Origin: Mytilus californianus
Taxonomy: Eukaryota > Mollusca > Bivalvia > Mytilida > Mytilidae
DNA length: 64,000 bases
Direction: 5' to 3'
Assembly: GCF_021869535.1 (NCBI RefSeq)
Contig: NW_026262734.1
Location: 105,497,088-105,561,087, forward strand
The position numbers and the translations under genes are program-made. The notes under the pieces are model-generated. The model saw nothing but the letters and a program-made list of their open reading frames with translations, was not told where the DNA came from and made no database searches. Shown in pieces: positions 32,071 through 46,400 of this stretch (its first letter is position 1; every line of letters starts with the position of its first letter).

Positions 32071-34244
32071 TCAATACTTGGAGGCTATCAACATTGTCAA
32101 AAACAAAAAAGAAATAGAAAAAAATGTCCAATTTATATTAATTGCATATTGTAGATTGTAAATTTTGGTATTTAGACATGATATTAGAAAATCATTTTTT
32201 TGCATAAAATTTAGACCTTCCTGGCCCTTCTACTTTCATATATCATATACCTGATTAACAGGTTTTTAAATACCATCTTGTTACTAGAAATTTTTGCGTC
32301 ATATTTGAAAGACAATCTATAAGAAAATCATTTTACCCAATCTAATTCATGTAATACAGCATCACATTACCATGATACTAAAAAGCCTATAGGAGAGAAC
32401 ACTGCAAGATGACCATGTGTACTAACTGTTATGTGGTATGCAATAAACTATCTGTTTGAATCAAAATCTTTAAAAAATGACCATGCGAGAAACTCACAAT
32501 ATTGAATACTTACACAGTGTCATGATAATCCAAATATATCCACAATAAGAGAATTTATGGTCAGCATTTTTAATTGATAGTTTCTGGAACAATCATATCA
32601 TTGACATTCCAACATGTTTATCAAAAACTATTGATCTCTTCAAAATCCTTTCTAATTTTACACCAACAATGACCAATAGTGGATTAGAACTAATGCCTAA
32701 CTTTTTCTACCAGCTTTCCGACTGATTAGACACATACAAATAAATACCCCTGAAGTAAATCTCGTCACCTTTTAAATGTTATGTTAGTTTTAAGAACTGT
32801 TTGACTATCCAGTGCACAAATAACTAACTACGCGTGTTAAAGAAATGGTTCTGTTATGGGGAATATTAGCATAAGTTTTTTTTCAGATGTGAATATTATG
32901 TAATATTTTAAATGTCTTCAGAAATGGTTTAATTACCATAGGAATACTTGAATAATTCATAGTTTGTTCTGCATGTTGGTTATTCTTTCAAATAAGGATA
33001 TGTCAGACTAAAATTATTTTTATGTTTTACAATTTTGAAATGAATAACCAATGTAGATTTCTAGAAAGTTCTTTATAATCTTTAAGTTTATCATGCTCCC
33101 CACTAGCAAAGCTCAGGTTTGTGTATAATGATCATCTTGTACGACTGAATATTTTTTGGTTTAATATAATTGCTTTTGTGGAAAACTAGGCAGAAGCAAT
33201 TAAAAAATGTCTGGTAGTTCGATGTTTGAATCATTGCAAATAGTCAGTGCGATAAATTTTATCCTGACCTCTATATTGTCAGTTCAAACTCAACTTCAAT
33301 ATTAGTTCAAACTCATTTTTTAAAAGTTTCTTAAGAAGATACTTTTAACTTAAAACACAAATTTTTACCACTTTTTATTCAACTCTTTCAAGTATATTTG
33401 AGGATAGGAAATAAATTCTTTAAAAACATAGTTAAGGTACATTCTTAATCTTGTGTGAAATTTTTTTTAACCTCTTATGTAACAAAAAATTACTAATATA
33501 TTTATGTAATAATTGATATAACATTAAACTTAAACTGGCCTTGACTTTTGATAAAGCATTAAAATACAGTGGATTAAATTGACTCAAATTGGAACAAGAA
33601 AAACTTTTTTTTTTCTGTTTCTTTTGGTGATCAGAACGGTTTCTTAGACTTTGATAATTTATTATATACTCATTAGAAAATACAAGTAAATTGTTTGTGT
33701 AATACAATTAATGACAATCGTTCTGTATCAGCCTCCCGTTATGATATCAATATCAGTCACTGTTGCAACATTTTATCAAACCCCTTATCTCTATTACGTC
33801 GTGTCACACCTGCTTGAGATATATAATAATGTGTATATAATATGGCTTTTTCAATATCAAACACCATATCAACCCTCAACTAATATAATTCCTTGAGCAG
33901 AACTCTTGGGATAACAAATGTAATTTGGTGACTTGGGTTGATACGGATGGGATATGGAAAAAGTAATAATGATAACAATAGTAGCAGTGTCAGATCCAGA
34001 AATTTTCATAAGGGGGGCCCACTGACTGCCATAAGAGGGGGCCCGCTCCAGTCATGCTTCAGTGGTCCTTAAATAATCAACCAAATTTTTCTCACAAAAG
34101 GCCCCCTAAATCCGCCTCTGAATAACTGAAAAAGGTGTATGCTATATGATATTCTCTATGTACAGCTTCTCTATGCAAAGTGGTCTAGATACCTATCTTA
34201 CACATTACTACAACCTATGGTAATAATCACATCAATTGTCACTT

Positions 34245-34330
34245 AATAAGAAAATAAGGAGATATGGTATGATTGCTAGTGAGACAAGTATCCATTAAAC
34301 AATAAGGAACAAAAATGTAAACTTTGGCAT
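34245..34330 (+). repeat. R1 repeat, 5' part
   Basis: AAATAAGGAGATATGGTATG, then GCTAGTGAGACAAGTATCC; the 3' half is lost. Confidence 0.65.
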
Positions 34331-34379
34331 GACACGGGTTATGTTCTTCTCATATATTTTATGACGGTATAATACTAAA

Positions 34380-34513
34380 CCCCTAACAGGAGGGATTGTG
34401 CCTGATATTCATATGATGAAGACATAATCTTTCAATCAGTTTAATTGAGGTCTGGAGCTGGCATGTCAGTAACTGCTAGTAGTTTGTTGTTATTTATGTA
34501 TTATTGTCATTTT
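34380..34513 (+). repeat. R3 host repeat, left piece split by element A
   Basis: GGAGCTGGCATGTCAGTAAC then TGCTAGTAGTTTGTTG and ATTGTCATTTT are homologous to 12400-12480 read on the minus strand. The homology resumes after element A at 36677. Confidence 0.75.
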
Positions 34514-36676
34514 TGTCGAGCCTGCGACTTTTGTCGCAGAAAGCTCGACATAGGGATAGTGATCCGGCGGCGGCAGCGGCGGCTACGGCGGCGGCGTTAG
34601 CTAACTTCTTAAAAGCTTTATATTTTAGAAGGTGGAAGGTCTGGATGCTTCATACTTTGTATATGGATGCCTCATTTTACGAAGTTTCCGTCAGTCACAT
34701 GTCCAATGTCCTTGACCTCATTTTCATGGTTCAGTGACTACTTGAAAAAAAAGTTCAGATTTTTTGTAATGTTAGATTCTCTCTTATTATAAGTAATAGG
34801 ATAACTATATTTGGTATGTGCGTACCTTGCAAGGTCCTCATGCCCGTCAGACAGTTTTCACTTGACCTCAACCTCATTTCATGGATCAGTGAACAAGGTT
34901 AAGTTTTGGTGGTCAAGTCCATATACTATAAGCAATAGGTCTTGTATATTCGGTGTATGGAAGGACTGTAAGGTGTACATGTCCAACTGGCAGGTGTCAA
35001 GTGACCTTGACCTCATTTTCATGGTTCAGTGGTTATAGTTAAGTTTTTGTGTTTTGGTCTGTTTTTCTTATACTGTATGCCATAGGTCTACTTTATTTGG
35101 TGTATGGAATGATTGTAAGGTGTACATGTCTAGCGGGCAGGTGTCATCTGACCTTGACCTCATTTTCATGGTTCAGTGGTCAAAGTTAAGTTTTTGAGTT
35201 TTGGTCTTTTTTTCTAATACTATATGCAATAGTTCAACTATATTTGGTATGTGCGAACCTTGCAAGGTCCTCATGCCCGTCAGACAGTTTTCACTTGACC
35301 TCGACCTCATTTTATGGATCAGTGAACAAGGTTAAGTTTTGGTGGTCAAGTCCATATCTCAGATACTAAAAGCAATAGGTCTAGTATATTCGGTGTATGG
35401 AAGGACTGTAAGGTGAACATGTCCAACTGGCAGGTGTCATCTGACCTTGACCTCATTTTCATGGTTCAGTGGTTATAGTTAAGTTTTTGTGTTTTGGTCT
35501 GTTTTTCTTATACTGTATGCCATAGGTCTACTTTATTTGGTGTATGGAATGATTGTAAGGTGTACATGTTTAGCGGGCAGGTGTCATCTGACCTTGACCT
35601 CATTTTCATGGTTCAGTGGTCAAAGTTAAGTTTTTGAGTTTTGGTCTTTTTTTCTAATACTATATGCAATAGTTCAACTATATTTGGTATGTGCGTACCT
35701 TGCAAGGTCCTCATGCCCGTCAGACAGTTTTCACTTGACCTCGACCTCATTTTATGTACATGTCTAGCGGGCAGGTGTCATCTGACCTTGACCTCATTTT
35801 CATGGTTCAGTGGTCAAAGTTAAGTTTTTGAGTTTTGGTCTTTTTTTCTAATACTATATGCAATAGTTCAACTATATTTGGTATGTGCGTACCTTGCAAG
35901 GTCCTCATGCCCGTCAGACAGTTTTCACTTGACCTCGACCTCATTTTATGGATCAGTGAACAAGGTTAAGTTTTGGTGGTCAAGTCCATATCTCAGATAC
36001 TATAAGCAATTGGTCTTGTATATTCGGTGAATGGAAGGACTGTAAGGTGTACATGTCCAACTGGCAGGTGTCATCTGACCTTGACCTCATTTTCATGGTT
36101 CAGTGGTTATAGTTAAGTTTTTGTGTTTTGGTCTGTTTTTCTTATACTGTATGCCATAGGTCTACTATATTTGGTGTATGGATGATTGTAAGGTGTACAT
36201 GTCTAGCGGGCAGGTGTCATCTGACCATGACCTCATTTTCATGGTTCAGTGGTCAAAGTTAAGTTTTTTGAGTTTTGGTCTTTTTTTCTAATACTATATG
36301 CAATAGTTCAACTATATTTGGTGTATGGAAATATTTTATGATCTATTTGGCAGTCACGCAGGTTTTATTTGATCTTGACCTCATTTTCAAGGTTCATTGC
36401 TCAGTGTTAAGTTTTTGTGTTTTGGTCTGTTTTTCTTAAACTATAAGCAATAGGTCAACTATATTTGTTGTATGGAAGAATTGTTAGCTGTACATGCCTG
36501 CCTAGCATGGTTCATCTGACCTTGACCTCATTTTCATGGTTCATTGGTCAATGTTTAGTTTACTTGGTTTATGTTAAGTTTATGTGACAGTTGTAATAAA
36601 GCTTTATATTTAGGACTATCAACATAATATCAATGATTAGTAAAGAAGGCGAGACATTTCAGCGTGTGCACTCTTG
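34514..36676 (+). mobile_element. Hairpin-headed tandem-repeat element A (complete, ~2.16 kb)
   Basis: The head is a nested hairpin, TGTCGAGC + CTGCGAC-TTTT-GTCGCAG + AAA + GCTCGACA (34514-34550). It is followed by TAGGGATAGTGATCC, a GGC microsatellite (34565-34596) and the palindrome GTTAGCTAAC. About a dozen ~147-bp monomers with TGACCTTGACCTCATTTTCA follow, then a diverged tail ending AAGAAGGCGAGACATTTCAG and CACTCTTG. No protein is encoded. Flanks belong to one R3 repeat, so the ends are defined. The architecture and insertion next to T-runs suggest a non-autonomous Helentron-like element; this is inferred. Confidence 0.8.
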
Positions 36677-37105
36677 TGTTTATTTTCTTTTGTTTCCTAT
36701 TCTGACATCGGACTCGGACTTCTCTTAAACTGAGTTTTACTGTGCGTACTGTTGTACGTTTGTTTTTTCTACATTGGCTAGAGGTATAGGGGGAGGGTTG
36801 AGATCTCAAAAAACATGTTTAACCCCGCCGCATTTTTGCGCCTGTCCCAAGTCAGGAGCCTCTGGCCTTTGTTAGTCTTGTATCATTTTTAATTTTAGTT
36901 TCTTGTGTATAATTTGGAGTTTAGTATGACGTCCATTATCACTGAACTAGTATACATATTTGTTTAGGAGCCAGCTGAAGGACGCCTCGGGGTGCAGGAG
37001 TTTCTCGCTGCATTGAAGACCCATTGGTGGCCTTCGGCTGTTGTCTGCTCTATGGTCGGGTTGTTGTCTCTTTGACACATTTCCCATTTCCATTCTCAAT
37101 TTTAT
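36677..37105 (+). repeat. R3 host repeat, right piece between elements A and B
   Basis: GCCTGTCCCAAGTCAGGAGC, GAACTAGTATACATATTTG, GGAGCCAGCTGAAGG, GCATTGAAGACCCATTGGTG and TTTGACACATTTCCC in order, as in the uninterrupted copy at 12040-12480. Element B begins at its right end (CCATTCTCAATTTTAT). I recall this repeat end as frequent in Mytilus. Confidence 0.8.
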
Positions 37106-37420
37106 TGTCGAGCCTGCGACTTTTGTCGCAGAAAGCTCGACATAGGGATAGCGATCCGGCGGCGGCGGCGGCGGCGGCGGCTACGGCGGCGGCGGCGGCG
37201 GCGTTAGCTAACTTCTTAAAAGCTTTATATTTTAGAAGGTGGAAGGTCTGGATGCTTCATACTTTGTATATGGATGCCTCATGTTACGAAGTTTCCGTCA
37301 GTCACATGTCCAATGTCCTTGACCTCATTTTCATGGTTCAGTGACTACTTGAAAAAAAAGTTCAGATTTTTTGTAATGTTAGATTCTCTCTTATTATAAG
37401 TAATAAGATAACTATATTTG

Positions 37421-40400
37421 GTATGTGCGTACCTTGCAAGGTCCTCATGCCCGTCAGACAGTTTTCACTTGACCTCGACCTCATTTCATGGATCAGTGAA
37501 CAAGGTTAAGTTTTGGTGGTCAAGTCCATATCTCAGATACTATAAGCAATAGGTCTAGTATATTCGGTGTATGGAAGGACTGTAAGGTGTACATGTCCAA
37601 CTGGCAGGTGTCATCTGACCTTGACCTCATTTTCATGGTTCAGTGGTTATAGTTAAGTTTTTGTGTTTTGGTCTGTATTTCTTATACTGTATGCCATAGG
37701 TCTACTATATTTGGTGTATGGAATGAGTGTAATGTGTACATGTCTAGCGGGCAGGTGTCATCTGACCTTGACCTCATTTTCATGGTTCAGTGGTCAAAGT
37801 TAAGTTTTTGAGTTTTGGTCTTTTTTTCTAATACTATGTGCAATAGTTCAACTATATTTGGTATGTGCGTACCTTGCAAGGTCCTCATGCCCGTCAGACA
37901 GTTTTCACTTGACCTCGACCTCATTTCATGGATCAGTGAACAAGGTTAAGTTTTGGTGGTCAAGTCCATATCTCAGATACTATAAGCAATAGGTCTAGTA
38001 TATTCGGTGTATGGAAGGACTGTAAGGTGTACATGTCCAACTGGCAGGTGTCATCTGACCTTGACCTCATTTTCATGGTTCAGTGGTTATAGTTAAGTTT
38101 TTGTGTTTTGGTCTGTTTTTCTTATACTGTATGCCATAGGTCTACTATATTTGGTGTATGGAATGAGTGTAAGGTGTACATGTCTAGCGGGCAGGTGTCA
38201 TCTGACCTTGACCTTATTTTCATGGTTCAGTGGTCAAAGTTAAGTTTTTGAGTTTTGGTCTTTTTTTCTAATACTATGTGCAATAGTTCAACTATATTTG
38301 GTATGTGCGTACCTTGCAAGGTCCTCATGCCCGTCAGACAGTTTTCACTTGACCTCGACCTCATTTCATGGATCAGTGAACAAGGTTAAGTTTTGGTGGT
38401 CAAGTCCATATCTCAGATACTATAAGCAATAGGTCTAGTATATTCGGTGTATGGAAGGACTGTAAGGTGTACATGTCCAACTGGCAGGTGTCATCTGACC
38501 TTGACCTCATTTTCATGGTTCAGTGGTTATAGTTAAGTTTTTGTGTTTTGGTCTGTATTTCTTATACTGTATGCCATAGGTCTACTATATTTGGTGTATG
38601 GAATGAGTGTAATGTGTACATGTCTAGCGGGCAGGTGTCATCTGACCTTGACCTCATTTTCATGGTTCAGTGGTCAAAGTTAAGTTTTTGAGTTTTGGTC
38701 TTTTTTTCTAATACTATGTGCAATAGTTCAACTATATTTGGTATGTGCGTACCTTGCAAGGTCCTCATGCCCGTCAGACAGTTTTCACTTGACCTCGACC
38801 TCATTTCATGGATCAGTGAACAAGGTTAAGTTTTGGTGGTCAAGTCCATATCTCAGATACTATAAGCAATAGGTCTAGTATATTCGGTGTATGGAAGGAC
38901 TGTAAGGTGTACATGTCCAACTGGCAGGTGTCATCTGACCTTGACCTCATTTTCATGGTTCAGTGGTTATAGTTAAGTTTTTGTGTTTTGGTCTGTTTTT
39001 CTTATACTGTATGCCATAGGTCTACTATATTTGGTGTATGGAATGAGTGTAAGGTGTACATGTCTAGCGGGCAGGTGTCATCTGACCTTGACCTCATTTT
39101 CATGGTTCAGTGGTCAAAGTTAAGTTTTTGAGTTTTGGTCTTTTTTTCTAATACTATGTGCAATAGTTCAACTATATTTGGTATGTGCGTACCTTGCAAG
39201 GTCCTCATGCCCGTCAGACAGTTTTCACTTGACCTCGACCTCATTTCATGGATCAGTGAACAAGGTTAAGTTTTGGTGGTCAAGTCCATATCTCAGATAC
39301 TATAAGCAATAGGTCTAGTATATTCGGTGTATGGAAGGACTGTAAGGTGTACATGTCCAACTGGCAGGTGTCATCTGACCTTGACCTCATTTTCATGGTT
39401 CAGTGGTTATAGTTAAGTTTTTGTGTTTTGGTCTGTATTTCTTATACTGTATGCCATAGGTCTACTATATTTGGTGTATGGAATGAGTGTAATGTGTACA
39501 TGTCTAGCGGGCAGGTGTCATCTGACCTTGACCTCATTTTCATGGTTCAGTGGTCAAAGTTAAGTTTTTGAGTTTTGGTCTTTTTTTCTAATACTATGTG
39601 CAATAGTTCAACTATATTTGGTATGTGCGTACCTTGCAAGGTCCTCATGCCCGTCAGACAGTTTTCACTTGACCTCGACCTCATTTCATGGATCAGTGAA
39701 CAAGGTTAAGTTTTGGTGGTCAAGTCCATATCTCAGATACTATAAGCAATAGGTCTAGTATATTCGGTGTATGGAAGGACTGTAAGGTGTACATGTCCAA
39801 CTGGCAGGTGTCATCTGACCTTGACCTCATTTTCATGGTTCAGTGGTTATAGTTAAGTTTTTGTGTTTTGGTCTGTTTTTCTTATACTGTATGCCATAGG
39901 TCTACTATATTTGGTGTATGGAATGAGTGTAAGGTGTACATGTCTAGCGGGCAGGTGTCATCTGACCTTGACCTTATTTTCATGGTTCAGTGGTCAAAGT
40001 TAAGTTTTTGAGTTTTGGTCTTTTTTTCTAATACTATGTGCAATAGTTCAACTATATTTGGTATGTGCGTACCTTGCAAGGTCCTCATGCCCGTCAGACA
40101 GTTTTCACTTGACCTCGACCTCATTTCATGGATCAGTGAACAAGGTTAAGTTTTGGTGGTCAAGTCCATATCTCAGATACTATAAGCAATAGGTCTAGTA
40201 TATTTGGTGTATGGAAGGACTGTAAGGTGTACATGTCCAACTGGCAGGTGTCATCTGACCTTGACCTCATTTTCATGGTTCAGTGGTTATAGTTAAGTTT
40301 TTGTGTTTTGGTCTGTATTTCTTATACTGTATGCCATAGGTCTACTATATTTGGTGTATGGAATGAGTGTAATGTGTACATGTCTAGCGGGCAGGTGTCA

Positions 40401-43400
40401 TCTGACCTTGACCTCATTTTCATGGTTCAGTGGTCAAAGTTAAGTTTTTGAGTTTTGGTCTTTTTTTCTAATACTATGTGCAATAGTTCAACTATATTTG
40501 GTATGTGCGTACCTTGCAAGGTCCTCATGCCCGTCAGACAGTTTTCACTTGACCTCGACCTCATTTCATGGATCAGTGAACAAGGTTAAGTTTTGGTGGT
40601 CAAGTCCATATCTCAGATACTATAAGCAATAGGTCTAGTATATTCGGTGTATGGAAGGACTGTAAGGTGTACATGTCCAACTGGCAGGTGTCATCTGACC
40701 TTGACCTCATTTTCATGTTTCAGTGGTTATAGTTAAGTTTTTGTGTTTTGGTCTGTTTTTCTTATACTGTATGCCATAGGTCTACTATATTTGGTGTATG
40801 GAATGAGTGTAAGGTGTACATGTCTAGCGGGCAGGTGTCATCTGACCTTGACCTTATTTTCATGGTTCAGTGGTCAAAGTTAAGTTTTTGTTGTCTTTTT
40901 TTCTAATACTATGTGCAATAGTTCAACTATATTTGGTATGTGCGTACCTTGCAAGGTCCTCATGCCCGTCAGACAGTTTTCACTTGACCTCGACCTCATT
41001 TCATGGATCAGTGAACAAGGTTAAGTTTTGGTGGTCAAGTCCATATCTCAGATACTATAAGCAATAGGTCTAGTATATTCGGTGTATGGAAGGACTGTAA
41101 GGTGTACATGTCCAACTGGCAGGTGTCATCTGACCTTGACCTCATTTTCATGGTTCAGTGGTTATAGTTAAGTTTTTGTGTTTTGGTCTGTATTTCTTAT
41201 ACTGTATGCCATAGGTCTACTATATTTGGTGTATGGAATGAGTGTAATGTGTACATGTCTAGCGGGCAGGTGTCATCTGACCTTGACCTCATTTTCATGG
41301 TTCAGTGGTCAAAGTTAAGTTTTTGAGTTTTGGTCTTTTTTTCTAATACTATGTGCAATAGTTCAACTATATTTGGTATGTGCGTACCTTGCAAGGTCCT
41401 CATGCCCGTCAGACAGTTTTCACTTGACCTCGACCTCATTTCATGGATCAGTGAACAAGGTTAAGTTTTGGTGGTCAAGTCCATATCTCAGATACTATAA
41501 GCAATAGGTCTAGTATATTCGGTGTATGGAAGGACTGTAAGGTGTACATGTCCAACTGGCAGGTGTCATCTGACCTTGACCTCATTTTCATGGTTCAGTG
41601 GTTATAGTTAAGTTTTTGTGTTTTGGTCTGTTTTTCTTATACTGTATGCCATAGGTCTACTATATTTGGTGTATGGAATGAGTGTAAGGTGTACATGTCT
41701 AGCGGGCAGGTGTCATCTGACCTTGACCTTATTTTCATGGTTCAGTGGTCAAAGTTAAGTTTTTGAGTTTTGGTCTTTTTTTCTAATACTATGTGCAATA
41801 GTTCAACTATATTTGGTATGTGCGTACCTTGCAAGGTCCTCATGCCCGTCAGACAGTTTTCACTTGACCTCGACCTCATTTCATGGATCAGTGAACAAGG
41901 TTAAGTTTTGGTGGTCAAGTCCATATCTCAGATACTATAAGCAATAGGTCTAGTATATTCGGTGTATGGAAGGACTGTAAGGTGTACATGTCCAACTGGC
42001 AGGTGTCATCTGACCTTGACCTCATTTTCATGGTTCAGTGGTTATAGTTAAGTTTTTGTGTTTTGGTCTGTATTTCTTATACTGTATGCCATAGGTCTAC
42101 TATATTTGGTGTATGGAATGAGTGTAATGTGTACATGTCTAGCGGGCAGGTGTCATCTGACCTTGACCTCATTTTCATGGTTCAGTGGTCAAAGTTAAGT
42201 TTTTGAGTTTTGGTCTTTTTTTCTAATACTATGTGCAATAGTTCAACTATATTTGGTATGTGCGTACCTTGCAAGGTCCTCATGCCCGTCAGACAGTTTT
42301 CACTTGACCTCGACCTCATTTCATGGATCAGTGAACAAGGTTAAGTTTTGGTGGTCAAGTCCATATCTCAGATACTATAAGCAATAGGTCTAGTATATTC
42401 GGTGTATGGAAGGACTGTAAGGTGTACATGTCCAACTGGCAGGTGTCATCTGACCTTGACCTCATTTTCATGGTTCAGTGGTTATAGTTAAGTTTTTGTG
42501 TTTTGGTCTGTTTTTCTTATACTGTATGCCATAGGTCTACTATATTTGGTGTATGGAATGAGTGTAAGGTGTACATGTCTAGCGGGCAGGTGTCATCTGA
42601 CCTTGACCTCATTTTCATGGTTCAGTGGTCAAAGTTAAGTTTTTGAGTTTTGGTCTTTTTTTCTAATACTATGTGCAATAGTTCAACTATATTTGGTATG
42701 TGCGTACCTTGCAAGGTCCTCATGCCCGTCAGACAGTTTTCACTTGACCTCGACCTCATTTCATGGATCAGTGAACAAGGTTAAGTTTTGGTGGTCAAGT
42801 CCATATCTCAGATACTATAAGCAATAGGTCTAGTATATTCGGTGTATGGAAGGACTGTAAGGTGTACATGTCCAACTGGCAGGTGTCATCTGACCTTGAC
42901 CTCATTTTCATGGTTCAGTGGTTATAGTTAAGTTTTTGTGTTTTGGTCTGTATTTCTTATACTGTATGCCATAGGTCTACTATATTTGGTGTATGGAATG
43001 AGTGTAATGTGTACATGTCTAGCGGGCAGGTGTCATCTGACCTTGACCTCATTTTCATGGTTCAGTGGTCAAAGTTAAGTTTTTGAGTTTTGGTCTTTTT
43101 TTCTAATACTATGTGCAATAGTTCAACTATATTTGGTATGTGCGTACCTTGCAAGGTCCTCATGCCCGTCAGACAGTTTTCACTTGACCTCGACCTCATT
43201 TCATGGATCAGTGAACAAGGTTAAGTTTTGGTGGTCAAGTCCATATCTCAGATACTATAAGCAATAGGTCTAGTATATTCGGTGTATGGAAGGACTGTAA
43301 GGTGTACATGTCCAACTGGCAGGTGTCATCTGACCTTGACCTCATTTTCATGGTTCAGTGGTTATAGTTAAGTTTTTGTGTTTTGGTCTGTTTTTCTTAT

Positions 43401-46400
43401 ACTGTATGCCATAGGTCTACTATATTTGGTGTATGGAATGAGTGTAAGGTGTACATGTCTAGCGGGCAGGTGTCATCTGACCTTGACCTTATTTTCATGG
43501 TTCAGTGGTCAAAGTTAAGTTTTTGAGTTTTGGTCTTTTTTTCTAATACTATGTGCAATAGTTCAACTATATTTGGTATGTGCGTACCTTGCAAGGTCCT
43601 CATGCCCGTCAGACAGTTTTCACTTGACCTCGACCTCATTTCATGGATCAATGAACAAGGTTAGGTTTTGGTGGTCAAGTCCATATCTCAGATACTATAA
43701 GCAATAGGTCTAGTATATTCGGTGTATGGAAGGACTGTAAGGTGTACATGTCCAACTGGCAGGTGTCATCTGACCTTGACCTCATTTTCATGGTTCAGTG
43801 GTTATAGTTAAGTTTTTGTGTTTTGGTCTGTTTTTCTTATACTGTATGCCATAGGTCTACTATATTTGGTGTATGGAATGAGTGTAAGGTGTACATGTCT
43901 AGCGGGCAGGTGTCATCTGACCTTGACCTTATTTTCATGGTTCAGTGGTCAAAGTTAAGTTTTTGAGTTTTGGTCTTTTTTTCTAATACTATGTGCAATA
44001 GTTCAACTATATTTGGTATGTGCGTACCTTGCAAGGTCCTCATGCCCGTCAGACAGTTTTCACTTGACCTCGACCTCATTTCATGGATCAGTGAACAAGG
44101 TTAAGTTTTGGTGGTCAAGTCCATATCTCAGATACTTTAAGCAATAGGTCTAGTATATTCGGTGTATGGAAGGACTGTAAGGTGTACATGTCCAACTGGC
44201 AGGTGTCATCTGACCTTGACCTCATTTTCATGGTTCAGTGGTTATAGTTAAGTTTTTGTGTTTTGGTCTGTTTTTCTTATACTGTGTGCCATAGGTCTAC
44301 TATATTTGGTGTATGGAATGATTGTAATGTGTACATGTCTAGCGGGCAGGTGTCATCTGACCTTGACCTCATTTTCATGGTTCAGTGGTCAAAGTTAAGT
44401 TTTTGAGTTTTGGTCTTTTTTTCTAATACTATGTGCAATAGTTCAACTATATTTGGTATGTGCGTACCTTGCAAGGTCCTCATGCCCATCAGACAGTTTT
44501 CACTTGACCTCGACCTCATTTCATGGATCAGTGAACAAGGTTAAGTTTTGGTGGTCAAGTCCATATCTCAGATACTATAAGCAATAGGTCTAGTATATTC
44601 GGTGTATGGAAGGACTGTAAGGTGTACATGTCCAACTGGCAGGTGTCATCTGACCTTGACCTCATTTTCATGGTTCAGTGGTTATAGTTAAGTTTTTGTG
44701 TTTTGGTCTGTTTTTCTTATACTGTATGCCATAGGTCTACTATATTTGGTGTATGGAATGAGTGTAAGGTGTACATGTCTAGCGGGCAGGTGTCATCTGA
44801 CCTTGACCTCATTTTCATGGTTCAGTGGTCAAAGTTAAGTTTTTGAGTTTTGGTCTTTTTTTCTAATACTATGTGCAATAGTTCAACTATATTTGGTATG
44901 TGCGTACCTTGCAAGGTCCTCATGCCCGTCAGACAGTTTTCACTTGACCTCGACCTCATTTCATGGATCAGTGAACAAGGTTAAGTTTTGGTGGTCAAGT
45001 CCATATCTCAGATACTATAAGCAATAGGTCTAGTATATTCGGTGTATGGAAGGACTGTAAGGTGTACATGTCCAACTGGCAGGTGTCATCTGACCTTGAC
45101 CTCATTTTCATGGTTCAGTGGTTATAGTTAAGTTTTTGTGTTTTGGTCTGTATTTCTTATACTGTATGCCATAGGTCTACTATATTTGGTGTATGGAATG
45201 AGTGTAATGTGTACATGTCTAGCGGGCAGGTGTCATCTGACCTTGACCTCATTTTCATGGTTCAGTGGTCAAAGTTAAGTTTTTGAGTTTTGGTCTTTTT
45301 TTCTAATACTATGTGCAATAGTTCAACTATATTTGGTATGTGCGTACCTTGCAAGGTCCTCATGCCCGTCAGACAGTTTTCACTTGACCTCGACCTCATT
45401 TCATGGATCAGTGAACAAGGTTAAGTTTTGGTGGTCAAGTCCATATCTCAGATACTATAAGCAATAGGTCTAGTATATTCGGTGTATGGAAGGACTGTAA
45501 GGTGTACATGTCCAACTGGCAGGTGTCATCTGACCTTGACCTCATTTTCATGGTTCAGTGGTTATAGTTAAGTTTTTGTGTTTTGGTCTGTTTTTCTTAT
45601 ACTGTATGCCATAGGTCTACTATATTTGGTGTATGGAATGAGTGTAAGGTGTACATGTCTAGCGGGCAGGTGTCATCTGACCTTGACCTTATTTTCATGG
45701 TTCAGTGGTCAAAGTTAAGTTTTTGAGTTTTGGTCTTTTTTTCTAATACTATGTGCAATAGTTCAACTATATTTGGTATGTGCGTACCTTGCAAGGTCCT
45801 CATGCCCGTCAGACAGTTTTCACTTGACCTCGACCTCATTTCATGGATCAGTGAACAAGGTTAAGTTTTGGTGGTCAAGTCCATATCTCAGATACTATAA
45901 GCAATAGGTCTAGTATATTTGGTGTATGGAAGGACTGTAAGGTGTACATGTCCAACTGGCAGGTGTCATCTGACCTTGACCTCATTTTCATGGTTCAGTG
46001 GTTATAGTTAAGTTTTTGTGTTTTGGTCTGTATTTCTTATACTGTATGCCATAGGTCTACTATATTTGGTGTATGGAATGAGTGTAATGTGTACATGTCT
46101 AGCGGGCAGGTGTCATCTGACCTTGACCTCATTTTCATGGTTCAGTGGTCAAAGTTAAGTTTTTGAGTTTTGGTCTTTTTTTCTAATACTATGTGCAATA
46201 GTTCAACTATATTTGGTATGTGCGTACCTTGCAAGGTCCTCATGCCCGTCAGACAGTTTTCACTTGACCTCGACCTCATTTCATGGATCAGTGAACAAGG
46301 TTAAGTTTTGGTGGTCAAGTCCATATCTCAGATACTATAAGCAATAGGTCTAGTATATTCGGTGTATGGAAGGACTGTAAGGTGTACATGTCCAACTGGC

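Larger units (their letters stand above)
28888..34380. other. AT-rich non-coding stretch, repeats only
   Basis: No exon of BCKDK and no other gene could be recognised. It contains a short duplication of TTAACACATCCTTTGGAAAA (29162 and 29213), an R2 MITE (30415), an R1 copy (31955), another partial R1 (34245) and a C-run at 29581. The 60-90-codon frames present are AT-driven (rich in I, K, N, L, F). Confidence 0.6.

Noticed and set aside
34504..34737. Poly-alanine open frames in the three element heads (also 37024-37344 and 59208-59432)
   Set aside because: They are translations of the hairpin head and the GGC microsatellite. Alanine number follows tract length, the first residues differ with the insertion flank, and each ends in the first monomer.
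40870..41067. Four identical 65-codon open frames (40870, 46585, 49660, 55375)
   Set aside because: They are created by a 5-bp deletion in one monomer variant of the satellite array and sit at super-repeat spacing. They are useful as markers, not genes.
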